Shown here piece after piece: positions 16,601-24,912 of a DNA stretch of 64,000 bases. The notes beneath the pieces were generated by a model that saw only the letters and a program-made list of their open reading frames with translations, searched no databases and was not told where the DNA came from. How positions within the stretch are numbered: the first letter of the stretch is position 1; every line of letters starts with the position of its first letter. This DNA is from Proteus vulgaris (GTDB lineage Bacteria; Pseudomonadota; Gammaproteobacteria; Enterobacterales; Enterobacteriaceae). The stretch is from NCBI RefSeq assembly GCF_023100685.1, contig NZ_CP090064.1, positions 3,906,001 to 3,970,000 of the forward strand, in the 5' to 3' direction. The translations under genes were made by a program, and so were the position numbers.

Positions 16601-17128
16601 TGGGTTACCTTCCATTGCAGCTAAATTCTCTGCTTTTGCAGATAGAATTTGTGCAAAATATAGCGCTGCATCACATGCATAAATAGCTGATTTACAGTAA
16701 TTAGCTTCATCCATACTGCTACGATTTACGGCACTACCAATGCTTCTAATTCTGTCTTCAAGCTGAGCTTTAATTGCTAAGAAACCTTGGTTTACCACCA
16801 GCATGTAATCAGGTGATGCAACGCTATTGTTAATACTTAAGAAACGGTAGATAGAGTCGCTACGCACTTCTTCTTCAGTGTGGAAAATCGCGCCACGTGG
16901 TGTTGATGATTGACTGCCGATAATCAATTCATCTTGTGCAATGTAGCTTGGAAAATGACGAATAAATTCATAAAAACGTTGCGCAGGTTTAATCGCTTGG
17001 GGCACACCTGCAATGCTGTTGTCTAATGAATCAAAAATGGTTGCACGCTCTGTGCTGATGGAGCTATTACGTGAAACTAAACGTTCTGCCAGCATTTTTA
17101 CGCGTGGCGTCAAAGAATATTTGCCCAT
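13700..17128 (-). CDS. cutC: CutC, long-form choline trimethylamine-lyase
   Basis: A 1142-residue glycyl-radical enzyme that cleaves choline to trimethylamine and acetaldehyde. The catalytic loop is GCVEPQ (Cys785, Glu787) and the radical loop is VRVAGYSA (Gly1117, 26 residues from the C-terminus). Common CutC proteins have about 850 residues. This one carries about 345 extra N-terminal residues, the layout reported for Proteus and relatives. The extension itself resembles the first part of a pyruvate-formate-lyase domain: [14 protein letters not shown]...[17 protein letters not shown] repeats [14 protein letters not shown]...[17 protein letters not shown], and the likeness continues to about residue 330. 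It has no Cys or Gly loop of its own. GGAG precedes the ATG. The enzyme should sit in the microcompartment lumen. Confidence 0.95.
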   Translation of the reverse strand: MGKYSLTPRVKMLAERLVSRNSSISTERATIFDSLDNSIAGVPQAIKPAQRFYEFIRHFPSYIAQDELIIGSQSSTPRGAIFHTEEEVRSDSIYRFLSINNSVASPDYMLVVNQGFLAIKAQLEDRIRSIGSAVNRSSMDEANYCKSAIYACDAALYFAQILSAKAENLAAMEGNPYRKAELLDSAAVLRKVPAKPAETFKEAVQVFYLLQLVLHLENGSYAINPMGFDKALYPFYQRDLDQGRLTQAQAYEIVESVWLKLAELSEVRATKEVDGYPMFDAMTQGVDINDPRVSINELSEMLLSARANLSTLHSSLQVRLYNGRMNSQPQYAAPSASVVAPTADASEFKVMEGLTPRLQRLRNRYLEARPSVSIYRALAFTEIARNNPGLPPILLRAKAFRRACETAPILIQDEELIVGHPCGKPRAGAFSPDIAWRWVRDELDTMSTRPQDPFQISEEDKKVIREEIVPFWEGRSLDEICEAQYREAGVWEFSGETFVSDLSYHQINGGGDTCPGYDVLLFTKGMNGIKADAQAKLAELSMENPADIDRIYFYKASIESCEGVIAYAHRIAEHARELASKESNPQRREELLTIAQVNENVPANPPKTLQEALQSIWTVESLFEVEENQTGLSLGRLDQYCFPMYENDIKSGRLTREQALEMMQAFIIKCAELMWMSSELGAKYFAGYQPFINLTIGGQKRTGGDACNDLTYLIMDAVRFVKVYQPSLACRIHNQSPQQYMEKIVDVVKAGMGFPACHFDDSHIKMMLRKGFDFEDARDYCLMGCVEPQKSGRIYQWTSTGYTQWPIAIEFVLNRGRMVLFDSYQGLDTGDLRDLRTYEDFDRAVKEQVAHIVRLSAIGTVISQRVHRDIAPKPLMSLLVEGCMEQGKDVTAGGAMVNHGPGLIFSGLATYVDSMAAIRKLVYEDKKYTLEQIRDGLLANFEGQEELLRDCLNAPKFGNDDDVVDQYALDITEWTERECRKYKMLYSTFSHGTLSISNNTPIGELTAATPNGRLAWKPLSDGISPTQGADKHGPTAIIKSISKMNVETMNIGMVHNFKFLKGLLDTNEGRQGLITLLRTASILGNGQMQFSYVDNEVLKKAQLEPEKYRDLIVRVAGYSAYFVELCKEVQDEIISRTVIEKF

Positions 17129-17184
17129 GTGAGGCTCTCCTGATGTTCTTTACTTGACCTAATCGGTATTAATTCGGTTGAGCA

Positions 17185-18333
17185 TTAACTGTGTGATACA
17201 CCGGCAAATGCCTGACGATACAATGTTTCTAATTGGTGTGTGTTTACGTCACGCGGATTTGTCGGCGTACAGCTATCTCGTAAAGCCTGTCCGACCATTT
17301 CCGTTAAACGGGCATAAAAGTCCGCTTCACTGACACCGGTATCGCGAATACTCTTCGGCATACCCATTTCATCTTTCAATACATTAATAGCGACGATTAA
17401 ACTGGTGACCCCTTCTCTTACCGTATTAGCCGGAAGTCCTAGGCTTTGAGCAAGATAGGCGTAACGCTTGGCTGCTTCGCTATTACAATCACCATGAAAA
17501 TTCGCATTAAAAGCAATAACATGCGTCATCAATAACGCATTTGCTCTACCGTGAGGAACGTGAAATACACCGCCTAATGCGTGAGCAAGACTGTGTGTAA
17601 TACCCAGCGAGGCGTTAGTAAATGCCATTCCTGCAATGCAAGATGCGTTATGCATTTTTTCACGGGCAAGTAAGTTGTCACCTTGATGATGGCAATCAAT
17701 AAGATGGCTAAACACTAACTTGACGGCTTTCTCTGCCATTGCATCAGAAAAATCAGAAGCAGCTTTAGAAACATATGCTTCTAGTGCATGGCAAAGCACA
17801 TCCATTCCCGTATCAGCAGTAATTGCTGGCGGTACAGACTTCACCAACTCAGGATCGAGAATGGCGACATCAGGCAACATAAACTCATCAACCAAGACCA
17901 ATTTTTCACTGCGTGACTTAATCACTGAAAATGAGGTCACTTCCGAACCTGTACCACTGGTGGTTGGGATCGCAATAAATTGTGGTTTTGTTCTGTTGCT
18001 CTCTTTACGGGTATGCCAGAGGGAGTACATAACGGCTTTCGCGGCATCAATCACCGACCCACCACCGAGTGCGATAACCAAATCTGGATAATGGGCATCC
18101 ATGATTTTCATACCACTCACAATGGCTGAAATATCAGGATCTGACGCAACATCATCGTAAACTTGGAACTCGATACCCCGTTGCAATAATTTATCGGTAA
18201 CTTTATTTGCAAAGCCAAACTTCACCATTGCTTTATCTGTCACCACAAATGCGCGGCGGGCAGTTAACCCAGAGAGAAAATTCAGTGCATTGGTGCCAAA
18301 CTGAATTTTGGGTTTTATCAGAAACTCACTCAT
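17185..18333 (-). CDS. cutO: CutO-like iron-dependent alcohol dehydrogenase
   Basis: A 382-residue group III alcohol dehydrogenase that would reduce acetaldehyde to ethanol and regenerate NAD+ for the aldehyde dehydrogenase inside the shell. Visible are the nucleotide-binding ALGGGSVIDAAKAVMY and the metal-site region with GITHSLAHALGGVFHVPHGRANA. The start is placed at the ATG at 18333 (MSEFLIKPKIQFG) because AAGGAG lies eight bases upstream. A longer frame reaches 18381 but would overlap the shell gene by 41 bases and has no better ribosome site. It lies between the BMC-P gene and cutC, as in other cut clusters. Confidence 0.9.
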   Translation of the reverse strand: MSEFLIKPKIQFGTNALNFLSGLTARRAFVVTDKAMVKFGFANKVTDKLLQRGIEFQVYDDVASDPDISAIVSGMKIMDAHYPDLVIALGGGSVIDAAKAVMYSLWHTRKESNRTKPQFIAIPTTSGTGSEVTSFSVIKSRSEKLVLVDEFMLPDVAILDPELVKSVPPAITADTGMDVLCHALEAYVSKAASDFSDAMAEKAVKLVFSHLIDCHHQGDNLLAREKMHNASCIAGMAFTNASLGITHSLAHALGGVFHVPHGRANALLMTHVIAFNANFHGDCNSEAAKRYAYLAQSLGLPANTVREGVTSLIVAINVLKDEMGMPKSIRDTGVSEADFYARLTEMVGQALRDSCTPTNPRDVNTHQLETLYRQAFAGVSHS

Positions 18334-18340
18334 GTCGTTA

Positions 18341-18604
18341 TTACTCCTTACTGTCCCGATAAACCTTCTCAACAATGGCAACCACTGACATCGCTTTGTA
18401 ACGTTCTTTGTTCAGTGCAAAGTATTCTTCAGCCAACACAACATCGTTGATACCTGCACCTACACTATCCACTGCCACATAAGTTTTGTTTTTCAGTGGC
18501 TTAAGCTCATCATCTAAAGTGGCAATCATTAATAAATTGCTGCCTTTAAGTTCTGGGCTTTTTTGTGTCGCTACTACGTGTCCGATTACCTTTGCGAGGA
18601 TCAT
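18341..18604 (-). CDS. cutN: BMC-P pentameric shell vertex protein (EutN/CcmL family)
   Basis: An 87-residue pentamer-forming shell protein that caps the vertices of the microcompartment. It starts with the typical MILAKVIGHVVATQKSPELK and contains TYVAVDSVGAGINDVVLAEE, the EutN/CcmL signature. It is the only BMC-P gene in the cluster, so it is needed to close the shell. It lies 26 bases after the aldehyde dehydrogenase gene and 7 bases before the likely start of the alcohol dehydrogenase gene. Size and motifs are normal for the family. Confidence 0.93.
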   Translation of the reverse strand: MILAKVIGHVVATQKSPELKGSNLLMIATLDDELKPLKNKTYVAVDSVGAGINDVVLAEEYFALNKERYKAMSVVAIVEKVYRDSKE

Positions 18605-18630
18605 GGTTTATATCGCCTTATATCAATGAG

Positions 18631-20298
18631 TTACTTACTCAGACGTCCGAGAACTTCCTTGATAATGCGTTCCACGTTTTCTTCAGTAATATCACCTTGT
18701 TCAATCACTTGTTGCGCGCAAGCACTTACCGTTGTTGCATAAGGAGACGCACCAAAGCGATCATCACCTTCAGTTTGACGTTGTGCAGTTGCACACTCAG
18801 CATGAACAGGCGTTAAAGAAGGTGAACGAAAACGATCATCATCAAGAATGCTGGTCTGGTGATTTGCACTGGAAACAGAGCAAGCAGAAACAGCAGGTTG
18901 AGCAGCTTCTTGTGCTAAAGGACAAGGTTGTTTTAACTCTTCGACGGTACGCACGCCATAACCCACTTTACGAATATTCAGTAAATTCATTGGGCCGACA
19001 TTGTCAGAGCTAGAACCGCCACCTACAGCCCCACAGCCTAAGGTTAACGCTGGAGTAATATTAGTGGTTGCACCGATGCCACCTAATGCCGCTGGGGTAT
19101 TAATCAGAATACGGTTAACCGGTTTTTCTAGAGAAAACTGACGAATAACATCTTCATTTTTGGTATGAATAACTAAGGTATGACCTAAGCCTTCATTAGT
19201 CAGTAATTGCACCACACGATCGCACGCTGATTTCCAATCTTCTTCGATATACATCCCTAAGATTGGGCATAGTTTTTCGCGTGAATACGGATTTTTAGGT
19301 GAAACGGTATCTTGTAATGCGATTAATACACGCGTATTTGCTGGCACACTAAAACCTGCACGCTGACTTAAATAAATCGCATCTTTACCCACAACGGCTG
19401 GGTTAATTGTGCCGTTAGCACGCAGCAACATTGAAGCCACTTTGGTTGCTTCTTCGTCATTCATAAAGTAAGCACCTTGCGCTAATAGCTCACGGTGAAC
19501 TTCGTTATAAATACAACGTTCAACGATAATGGATTGCTCTGATGCACAGATAACGCCATTGTCGAATGTTTTACTGGTGATGATATCGCTCACTGCTTTT
19601 TTGATATCTGCACTGCGTTCAATAAAGGCAGGGCCATTACCTGGGCCACCACTGATGGTTGGCGTACCTGATGCATAAGCAGCACGCACCATACCTTCGC
19701 CACCAGTAGCTAAAATTAATGACACATCTTTGCTGTGCATTAATTCTTTTGTCGCTTCCAGTGTCAGTAATGTCACACCATCAACAATACCTGCTGGTGC
19801 TCCAGCCTCTAAAGCGGCTTTTTTAACAATTTCTAACGCACGGAAACTGCACTGTTTTGCATTTGGATGCGGAGAGAAAATAATCGCATTACCCGCTTTC
19901 AGTGCAATTAGGGTTTTATAGATAATGGTTGATGTTGGGTTAGTTGAAGGCACTAACGCCGTGATAACACCTAAAGGCACGCCAACATCCATGACTTTTT
20001 TCACTTTATCGTCATTGATAATGCCAACGGTCTTCATGTCTTTCATATGTTCATACACACGCAATGACGCGAAGGTATTTTTCAGAACTTTGTCTTCCCA
20101 CTTACCAAAGCCTGTCTCTTCGTTTGCCATTTTTGCCAGCTCTTCTGCGTGACGAGCTGCTTCAAACGCAATGTGTTTTACGATACTGTCGATTTTTTCC
20201 TGCGAAAATTTAGCATAAACAAGTTGTGCATTTTTCGCGTTACGAACTAGCTCACGAGCCAGTTGTCTGGATTGCAAATCTTTATCTAATGCAACCAT
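18631..20298 (-). CDS. cutF: CoA-acylating acetaldehyde dehydrogenase of the choline microcompartment
   Basis: A 555-residue enzyme converting acetaldehyde plus CoA and NAD+ to acetyl-CoA and NADH. The aldehyde-dehydrogenase core runs to about residue 455, with NPTSTIIYKTLIALKAGNAI for cofactor binding and the catalytic Cys in FDNGVICASEQSIIVE. After a Ser/Ala-rich linker the last residues ITEENVERIIKEVLGRL form an amphipathic encapsulation helix, as in other microcompartment aldehyde dehydrogenases. The start is put at the ATG at 20298, preceded by GGGGGAAG; an in-frame ATG four codons earlier overlaps that ribosome site. The symbol follows cut nomenclature as I remember it and should be treated with some caution; the function is clear. 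Confidence 0.9.
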   Translation of the reverse strand: MVALDKDLQSRQLARELVRNAKNAQLVYAKFSQEKIDSIVKHIAFEAARHAEELAKMANEETGFGKWEDKVLKNTFASLRVYEHMKDMKTVGIINDDKVKKVMDVGVPLGVITALVPSTNPTSTIIYKTLIALKAGNAIIFSPHPNAKQCSFRALEIVKKAALEAGAPAGIVDGVTLLTLEATKELMHSKDVSLILATGGEGMVRAAYASGTPTISGGPGNGPAFIERSADIKKAVSDIITSKTFDNGVICASEQSIIVERCIYNEVHRELLAQGAYFMNDEEATKVASMLLRANGTINPAVVGKDAIYLSQRAGFSVPANTRVLIALQDTVSPKNPYSREKLCPILGMYIEEDWKSACDRVVQLLTNEGLGHTLVIHTKNEDVIRQFSLEKPVNRILINTPAALGGIGATTNITPALTLGCGAVGGGSSSDNVGPMNLLNIRKVGYGVRTVEELKQPCPLAQEAAQPAVSACSVSSANHQTSILDDDRFRSPSLTPVHAECATAQRQTEGDDRFGASPYATTVSACAQQVIEQGDITEENVERIIKEVLGRLSK

Positions 20299-20371
20299 GT
20301 CTTCCCCCATACAGGAGTTAAAAAATTTAGCTGAATAACTTATTTCTTTGCTTTACAGCACGCCTGAATAA

Positions 20372-20650
20372 TTAGGCTTTATGCTGTTGTGCGATTTTCT
20401 CGATATCGTTATGCGGTCTTGCAATAACACGAGAAGTCACCACGGTGCCGATACGTTTTGCCGCTTCAACACCTGACTCAACCGCTGCATTTACTGCACC
20501 GACATCGCCTTTCACCATTGCTGTCACTAAACCTGAACCGACGTTTTCATAACCAATCAGTTCAACATTGGCTGCTTTGCACATTGCATCAGCAGCTTCA
20601 ATGCAAGCGACAAGACCTTTGGTTTCAACTAGACCTAGTGCTTCTTTCAT
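20372..20650 (-). CDS. BMC-H hexameric shell protein, third of three
   Basis: A 92-residue single-domain BMC shell protein forming the hexagonal facets. It opens [21 protein letters not shown] and ends near [14 protein letters not shown], with ENVGSGLVT lining the expected central pore. It is almost identical to the two genes upstream but is the most diverged of the three (for example [20 protein letters not shown]). The gap to the next shell gene is 14 bases. Tandem near-identical BMC-H genes are usual in choline clusters (cmcABC in Klebsiella). Small differences at pore-distant and C-terminal positions may tune packing. Confidence 0.94.
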   Translation of the reverse strand: MKEALGLVETKGLVACIEAADAMCKAANVELIGYENVGSGLVTAMVKGDVGAVNAAVESGVEAAKRIGTVVTSRVIARPHNDIEKIAQQHKA

Positions 20651-20664
20651 ATTTATTTCCTTCG

Positions 20665-20949
20665 TTATTCAGTCACTTTGTACTGGGCAACGATTTTTTG
20701 AATATCGTTATGTGGACGAGCGATGACTAATGAAGTCACAACAGTACCAACACGTTGAGCAGCTTCTAAGCCAGATTCCACAGCGGCTTTAACGGCACCG
20801 ACATCACCTTTCACCATTGCAGTCACTAAACCTGAACCCACATTTTCGTAGCCGATTAACTCAACATTTGCCGCTTTACACATCGCGTCTGCAGCTTCAA
20901 TACAAGCCACCAGCCCTTGAGTTTCAATAAGTCCTAATGCATCACCCAT
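20665..20949 (-). CDS. BMC-H hexameric shell protein, second of three
   Basis: A 94-residue BMC-H protein, [20 protein letters not shown] to the C-terminal IVAQYKVTE. Residues about 10-50 are identical to both neighbours, including the pore segment [10 protein letters not shown]. It has two more residues at the C-terminus than its sisters. It lies 20 bases after the first shell gene. The likeness across the trio suggests recent duplication or ongoing gene conversion. As the abundant facet component it would be co-expressed with the enzymes downstream on one transcript. Confidence 0.94.
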   Translation of the reverse strand: MGDALGLIETQGLVACIEAADAMCKAANVELIGYENVGSGLVTAMVKGDVGAVKAAVESGLEAAQRVGTVVTSLVIARPHNDIQKIVAQYKVTE

Positions 20950-20969
20950 ACGTTCTCCTAAGGCAAAAA

Positions 20970-21248
20970 CTATGCCTTGTGTTTGATAACAATCTTGTTG
21001 ATGTCATTGTGAGGACGAGCAATCACGAGCGATGTAACAACTTCACCCACGCGTTGTGCTGACTCCACACCTGAATCCACAGCAGCTTTCACTGCGCCTA
21101 CGTCGCCTTTCACCATCGCAGTCACGAGACCTGAACCCACATTTTCATAGCCAATAAGTTCAACGTTCGCGGCTTTACACATAGCGTCAGCGGCTTCAAT
21201 ACATGCCACCAGACCTTTGGTTTCAATCAGACCTAATGCATCACCCAT
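20970..21248 (-). CDS. BMC-H hexameric shell protein, first gene of the choline operon
   Basis: A 92-residue BMC-H protein ([20 protein letters not shown]). It heads the operon. The ATG at 21248 is chosen because GGAGG lies eight bases upstream and because the other two copies begin with the same MGDALGL; a longer frame to 21293 would add an unrelated [14 protein letters not shown] segment. Sequence is nearly that of the second copy, with differences such as [16 protein letters not shown]. The promoter must lie in the gap to its right, which has no other gene on this strand before the regulators at 22.0 kb. Confidence 0.93.
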   Translation of the reverse strand: MGDALGLIETKGLVACIEAADAMCKAANVELIGYENVGSGLVTAMVKGDVGAVKAAVDSGVESAQRVGEVVTSLVIARPHNDINKIVIKHKA

Positions 21249-22008
21249 TTTCATTTCCTCCGAGAAGCCGTTTAACGGTTTACGTTTGCCCATTGTGTCT
21301 GCGTGGTGATTTTTTAAACGCAGACTTTGGTTTCAAAATCACTATAACGCGCAAAAAACAAAACAAAATATAAATCCACAATGGTGATACATATAGAATT
21401 TAACTCTGATATTTAGTGTTTTTTATCTCTCTATTTATTTAACCATGCTGTTTATTTACTTTTTTCATCGTTATAAATTTATTAGCCCCCACAAAAAATA
21501 GATTAAAAAACAGACAAATAAACTTTGTTAGGAGGATGTTTAAAAGGTGCAAAAAGCCAGTACATATCGATGGGAAAGATGTGCGGAATATCACTGATAA
21601 TTCAACGTAAGATCAATAATTGAAAAAGGCTAAATCAAGTCTATATACAAATCGTGCTATTTTTTTATTGATAATGTATTTATTTAATCTAAACCCTTAC
21701 AACAGGTATAAAAAAGTGGAAAGGGTCACGTTTTATCTAATACCTATACACGAGGCCTACACGAATAATAAAATGAGAAAAGTAGCGTTTACTGGAAAGG
21801 CACAAACCTACGACTAAGCATTTATGCTTGTTTAAGGAAAGTTTTCAGTCTGTACAACAAAGGAAGGTAAAAGAGGGAAAGTAATCACACAATAACAGTG
21901 AATATACGAAAAAGAATGGAGCGTAATAAATTAGCTCTTAGAATACAGAAAAGGTGGAAACAGATGTACCACCTTATAATAAAAACAAGATCAGATAATT
22001 AGGATCAG
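21249..22008. other. Gene-free gap upstream of the choline operon
   Basis: About 760 A+T-rich bases that must contain the promoter of the minus-strand shell-enzyme operon. A weak -10 (TATAGT read on the minus strand, + coordinates 21341-21346) lies about 95 bases before the first shell gene, without a convincing -35. No clear FNR or CRP box is seen. A 65-codon plus-strand frame at 21620-21817 has no supporting features. The terminator of the regulator operon is at 21951-21975. Confidence 0.5.
21951..21975 (-). terminator. Terminator of the tetR-marT-fidL operon
   Basis: Stem AAGGTGG (21951-21957) and CCACCTT (21969-21975); on the minus strand it is followed by TTTTCTG and lies about 35 bases after the fidL-like stop. 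Confidence 0.6.
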
Positions 22009-22527
22009 TTAATCAAATTTACTACCTGGTTTTAAGGTACAAATATAGAGAGGTGAATTAAGCGAACTTAATAGTAAGGTTTTCTCATTAAGCTTTTGTG
22101 CATTAATAAATAACCCATCATGACTATCTGACATTTCGCGCATAAAATAATCAAAAATAACATCTGGGGATTCATCAATTGATGATGCACTAGCATCCCA
22201 TTGGCTAACAAAATAGTGACGTTCTGTCGGTGAAACACGCTTGGTCGTATAATCAAATTTCACATAACGTTGTAAATACAACCATCCTGGTTTTGAGGTG
22301 GTATAGCCTTCAACAACAATCGATCCTTTACCATTGGCACCAAATGAAAAATGAATATTACCATTTACATTTTCATCTTCCATATTTTCAAAACGCATAA
22401 TGCCTTTGGTTGAGCAAACCATGACACCTTCATTTTTAATCGTTAATAATCTTGTTGCTGCATAAGTGGCGACCAAGATAAAAATCAGGGCCGATAAAAA
22501 ACATAAAAGTTTCCCTGAGATTTTCAT
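22009..22527 (-). CDS. FidL-like inner-membrane protein
   Basis: A 172-residue protein with one N-terminal membrane helix (LLCFLSALIFILVATYAATR) and a periplasmic domain with YFVSQWDASASSIDESPDV and a C-terminal PLYICTLKPG. This matches my memory of FidL, the small membrane protein paired with the ToxR-like regulator MarT in Salmonella SPI-3. The ATG at 22527 overlaps the regulator's TAA (TAATG), so the two are made together. The likely job is to stabilise or tune the membrane-bound regulator, as ToxS does for ToxR; that is analogy. The frame extends four codons upstream to a TTG, which is less likely to be the start. Confidence 0.7.
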   Translation of the reverse strand: MKISGKLLCFLSALIFILVATYAATRLLTIKNEGVMVCSTKGIMRFENMEDENVNGNIHFSFGANGKGSIVVEGYTTSKPGWLYLQRYVKFDYTTKRVSPTERHYFVSQWDASASSIDESPDVIFDYFMREMSDSHDGLFINAQKLNEKTLLLSSLNSPLYICTLKPGSKFD

Positions 22528-23384
22528 TAGTATTTCCAAGAATAGTAAAAGTAATTATCGCAATAACTAAATGGGTTATCTTCGTTCTTTGCACAATGTG
22601 CTAAAAATACCCGCCCTAATCCATTTGTTTGTAATTTATCACCATAAAAGAAAACAAATCGCTCACCTTTTACACACTGTAAATTAAGCTTCTTTCTTAC
22701 CGCATCAAAATTGCGAACATAATTATCACTTACCGCAGTATTAATCATGGCTTCATTAGAAAGTAATTCACAATCATTGTGTGTTAATGGTGTTAGTGAA
22801 ATTGGCTTTGATTGATGTTGGTTAAAAAAGATGATCACAGCAAGAAATACCGCACCGAATAAAAAACCAATGCTGGCTAAATACCAACAAATTTCTGTTT
22901 TTTGTTTTTTTTGTGTTACTTCTGTTTGTGTTATATTTAATGGAGTTTGATCGGCAACTGAAGATAAAGACGTTGTTTCCTCTGCTGTTTTATTTTCATC
23001 TTCAGCTAAAGAAAGCGCTTTTTCATTTATTTGAGTTAAAGGCAATAGCGTTGAGTCATCAATTAACTCAACAGAAATATCTGGATTAAACTCTAATCGT
23101 CCTTTCGCAATGGTAACAATGATATTTTCAATACCATAATGGCGAAATGTCTTTCGTAATAAACTCAAATATTGGTTTAAATTACTGTTTGATGAAACTA
23201 ACCCATTATCATCCCAAACACGTTTTAATACTTCATCGCGATTAACTACTCCAGGGTGCTGAATAAAATAAAAAAGTAACGCATTTGCGGTAATAGAAAG
23301 ATGTGTATCAACACTGTCTTTTTCTAATGATATCGCGCCATCCGTTGCGTCGTAATAAATTAAGGCATTTATTTTGTATTTCAT
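22527..23384 (-). CDS. MarT/ToxR-like membrane-bound winged-helix regulator
   Basis: A 285-residue one-component regulator. Residues 1 to about 100 form an OmpR/ToxR-type winged helix (TANALLFYFIQHPGVVNRDE, SNLNQYLSLLRKTFRHYGIE). A linker rich in Glu, Thr and Ser follows, then one membrane helix (WYLASIGFLFGAVFLAVIIF) and a periplasmic domain with paired Cys. DNA binding is cytoplasmic, sensing periplasmic. The start at 23384 is taken because GAGGG lies just before it; the ATG five codons upstream overlaps a weaker AGG. It follows the TetR gene within about 25 bases and precedes the fidL-like gene, making a three-gene regulatory operon. Its targets are unknown; neighbouring choline or type III genes are candidates. 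Confidence 0.8.
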   Translation of the reverse strand: MKYKINALIYYDATDGAISLEKDSVDTHLSITANALLFYFIQHPGVVNRDEVLKRVWDDNGLVSSNSNLNQYLSLLRKTFRHYGIENIIVTIAKGRLEFNPDISVELIDDSTLLPLTQINEKALSLAEDENKTAEETTSLSSVADQTPLNITQTEVTQKKQKTEICWYLASIGFLFGAVFLAVIIFFNQHQSKPISLTPLTHNDCELLSNEAMINTAVSDNYVRNFDAVRKKLNLQCVKGERFVFFYGDKLQTNGLGRVFLAHCAKNEDNPFSYCDNYFYYSWKY

Positions 23385-23410
23385 TGTGCCCTCATTCATC
23401 CTGATTAAAA

Positions 23411-23998
23411 TTACTGATTTGCTGTGTTTGCCATATAGTCAAATGTCATTTCAGATAATCTTTCGACTAATGCGCTACGCTCCTCTTGTGAGATAGTAGG
23501 GCCTTCTGTTAATTCAGATAACCAAAGACCATCTGCGGCATAACGAATTAAAGTACCTAAATAACTATTATCTAATTTATCGCCTTTGGCTAAATGGTCT
23601 AGCATCCAATCTCGCCAGCATTTACGCATAATAGGCTCGTTTGGCATAGCTAAAGACAGTATGGCTAATTGACGGCTTTCGTCTGACTGTTTTAAATCAG
23701 AAATATAAGTTAAATATGCGCGAGAAAAACGCCCTGCTTCAATAGGATCATTTTCCATAATAACTGCAATTCGGCTATCCATAATTCCTAATAACCGCTT
23801 AAACACTGCCTGCACTAATTCTAATTTCCCAGGGAAATGATGAAGTAACCCACCTTTACTTACACCCGCTTCTTTTGCTACAGCATTTAAAGAAAGAGAG
23901 GCTATTCCCTCATTAGCCACAATAACACTTGCCGCTTCCAATAATTGCTCTTGAACTCGGATAGGATCTTTTTTTCGGTGATGTGCAGTCGTATTCAT
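23411..23998 (-). CDS. TetR-family transcriptional regulator
   Basis: A 195-residue repressor with the TetR helix-turn-helix at residues about 15-60 (ANEGIASLSLNAVAKEAGVSKGGLLHHFP in pattern) and a ligand-binding C-terminal domain. The 18-bp dyad at 24009-24026 is a typical TetR operator just before the gene, so autoregulation is likely, and an FNR-type box stands behind it. There is no obvious ribosome site before the ATG at 23998. The ligand cannot be told from sequence. Since it opens an operon with the MarT/FidL-like pair beside the choline cluster, control of that cluster or of export genes is possible but unproven. Confidence 0.88.
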   Translation of the reverse strand: MNTTAHHRKKDPIRVQEQLLEAASVIVANEGIASLSLNAVAKEAGVSKGGLLHHFPGKLELVQAVFKRLLGIMDSRIAVIMENDPIEAGRFSRAYLTYISDLKQSDESRQLAILSLAMPNEPIMRKCWRDWMLDHLAKGDKLDNSYLGTLIRYAADGLWLSELTEGPTISQEERSALVERLSEMTFDYMANTANQ

Positions 23999-24008
23999 GC
24001 ATAGGATA

Positions 24009-24026
24009 ATACCGACCAGTCGGTAT
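24009..24026. promoter_or_regulatory. TetR-type operator before the tetR-marT-fidL operon
   Basis: ATACCGACCAGTCGGTAT has perfect 8-bp arms around a CA centre and resembles known TetR/AcrR-family operators. It lies 11-28 bases before the tetR ATG and overlaps a possible -10 (TATTAT on the minus strand). Confidence 0.75.
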
Positions 24027-24034
24027 GTTCCTTA

Positions 24035-24048
24035 TTGATCAAAATCAA
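24035..24048. promoter_or_regulatory. FNR-type box upstream of tetR
   Basis: TTGATCAAAATCAA is an exact match to the FNR consensus TTGAT-N4-ATCAA. Its centre is 24 bp behind the centre of the TetR-type operator. A class II geometry (-41.5) would put the transcription start almost at the tetR ATG, implying a very short or no leader. Confidence 0.7.
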
Positions 24049-24302
24049 TCTGATTTCGACTGATGCTTATTATATGTAAATAATGCAGTTGACTTCACAT
24101 TCCTTTATTTTCAATTAAAATTGATTTAAAAAATTAAAATTATTTTATAAAATTGATCTAAGTAATAAACTAAAAAAAATAAAATAATATAAGTTTGATT
24201 TTTATCAAAAAAACAAATGTGGATCTAGTTTTTTATTAAAAATGATAGCTTAGACAAAAATAAAGAAATCAATATTTATTAATTCCTTTATTTTAATAAG
24301 AA
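24049..24302. other. A+T-rich gap
   Basis: The roughly 250 bases between the tetR control region and the next gene are very A+T-rich with runs of A and T. I see no gene, hairpin terminator or clear promoter. Confidence 0.5.
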
Positions 24303-24791
24303 CTATTTTATCGAAGAAAAATTAGTCTTTATTTCGTCAATTGTCTGATTCATTATTTCATCCAAATAAGATCCTTTTCTTTTAAAATCTTTTTTATCAT
24401 AAATATGCTCTTTCTTTTCTTCACTCTGAGTAACCGTATCACTTGTTTTTTTGTCTCTAACGCCATTATCAATAAAAATATTATTAACCTCTTCATATTT
24501 AGGTTCATCTTTGTTAAATTTATTATTTATTGCTAATTTTTTTTCATTCTGAATATTAAGAAAACTTTCTCTTAGCATTTCATATGTTGAATAGTTTGGA
24601 TCATTAAAGATGCTATTACAAATATGACGTACTACAACAGGATACCGGTATTCAACATTATTATTAAATAATCCTGTTATACTTGAACTAAAGTAATAAA
24701 AAAAATCCGTAATTTTATTTTTTAAATCTAGATTATCTATTGTTGCTTTTATTTGTGAAAACGACGTTCTAACAGAATCGATAATATTCAT
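24303..24791 (-). CDS. Unrecognised A+T-rich protein, possible secreted effector
   Basis: A 162-residue protein I do not recognise. It has no signal peptide or membrane helix, a Ser/Asn/Ile-rich N-terminus (MNIIDSVRTSFSQIKATIDN), an aromatic stretch near residue 30 (FFYYFSSSITGLF) and a strongly charged C-terminal half rich in Lys, Glu and Asp. AGGGAG lies before the ATG, so translation is credible. Base composition is more A+T-rich than metY next to it, suggesting acquisition. It stands alone between the regulator operon and metY. A type III effector or chaperone-linked protein is possible given the apparatus nearby, but nothing in the sequence proves it. Confidence 0.5.
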   Translation of the reverse strand: MNIIDSVRTSFSQIKATIDNLDLKNKITDFFYYFSSSITGLFNNNVEYRYPVVVRHICNSIFNDPNYSTYEMLRESFLNIQNEKKLAINNKFNKDEPKYEEVNNIFIDNGVRDKKTSDTVTQSEEKKEHIYDKKDFKRKGSYLDEIMNQTIDEIKTNFSSIK

Positions 24792-24861
24792 TAAATACTC
24801 CCTATGAACTAATAAAGTTAATTTTTAGAATGAGTATTATTAATAAACATTATATTTTAAA

Positions 24862-24894
24862 TATAAAAAAACCACCGTCATTTAACAGTGGTTT
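24862..24894 (-). terminator. Terminator of metY
   Basis: Stem AAACCAC (24869-24875) and GTGGTTT (24888-24894), followed on the minus strand by a run of seven T and further A/T. It lies just after the metY stop. Confidence 0.75.
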
Positions 24895-24912
24895 CTTATT
24901 AATAAAAATCAA

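Noticed and set aside
21620..21817. 65-codon plus-strand frame in the gap before the choline operon
   Set aside because: No ribosome site of note, no recognisable protein features and no neighbour in the same direction.
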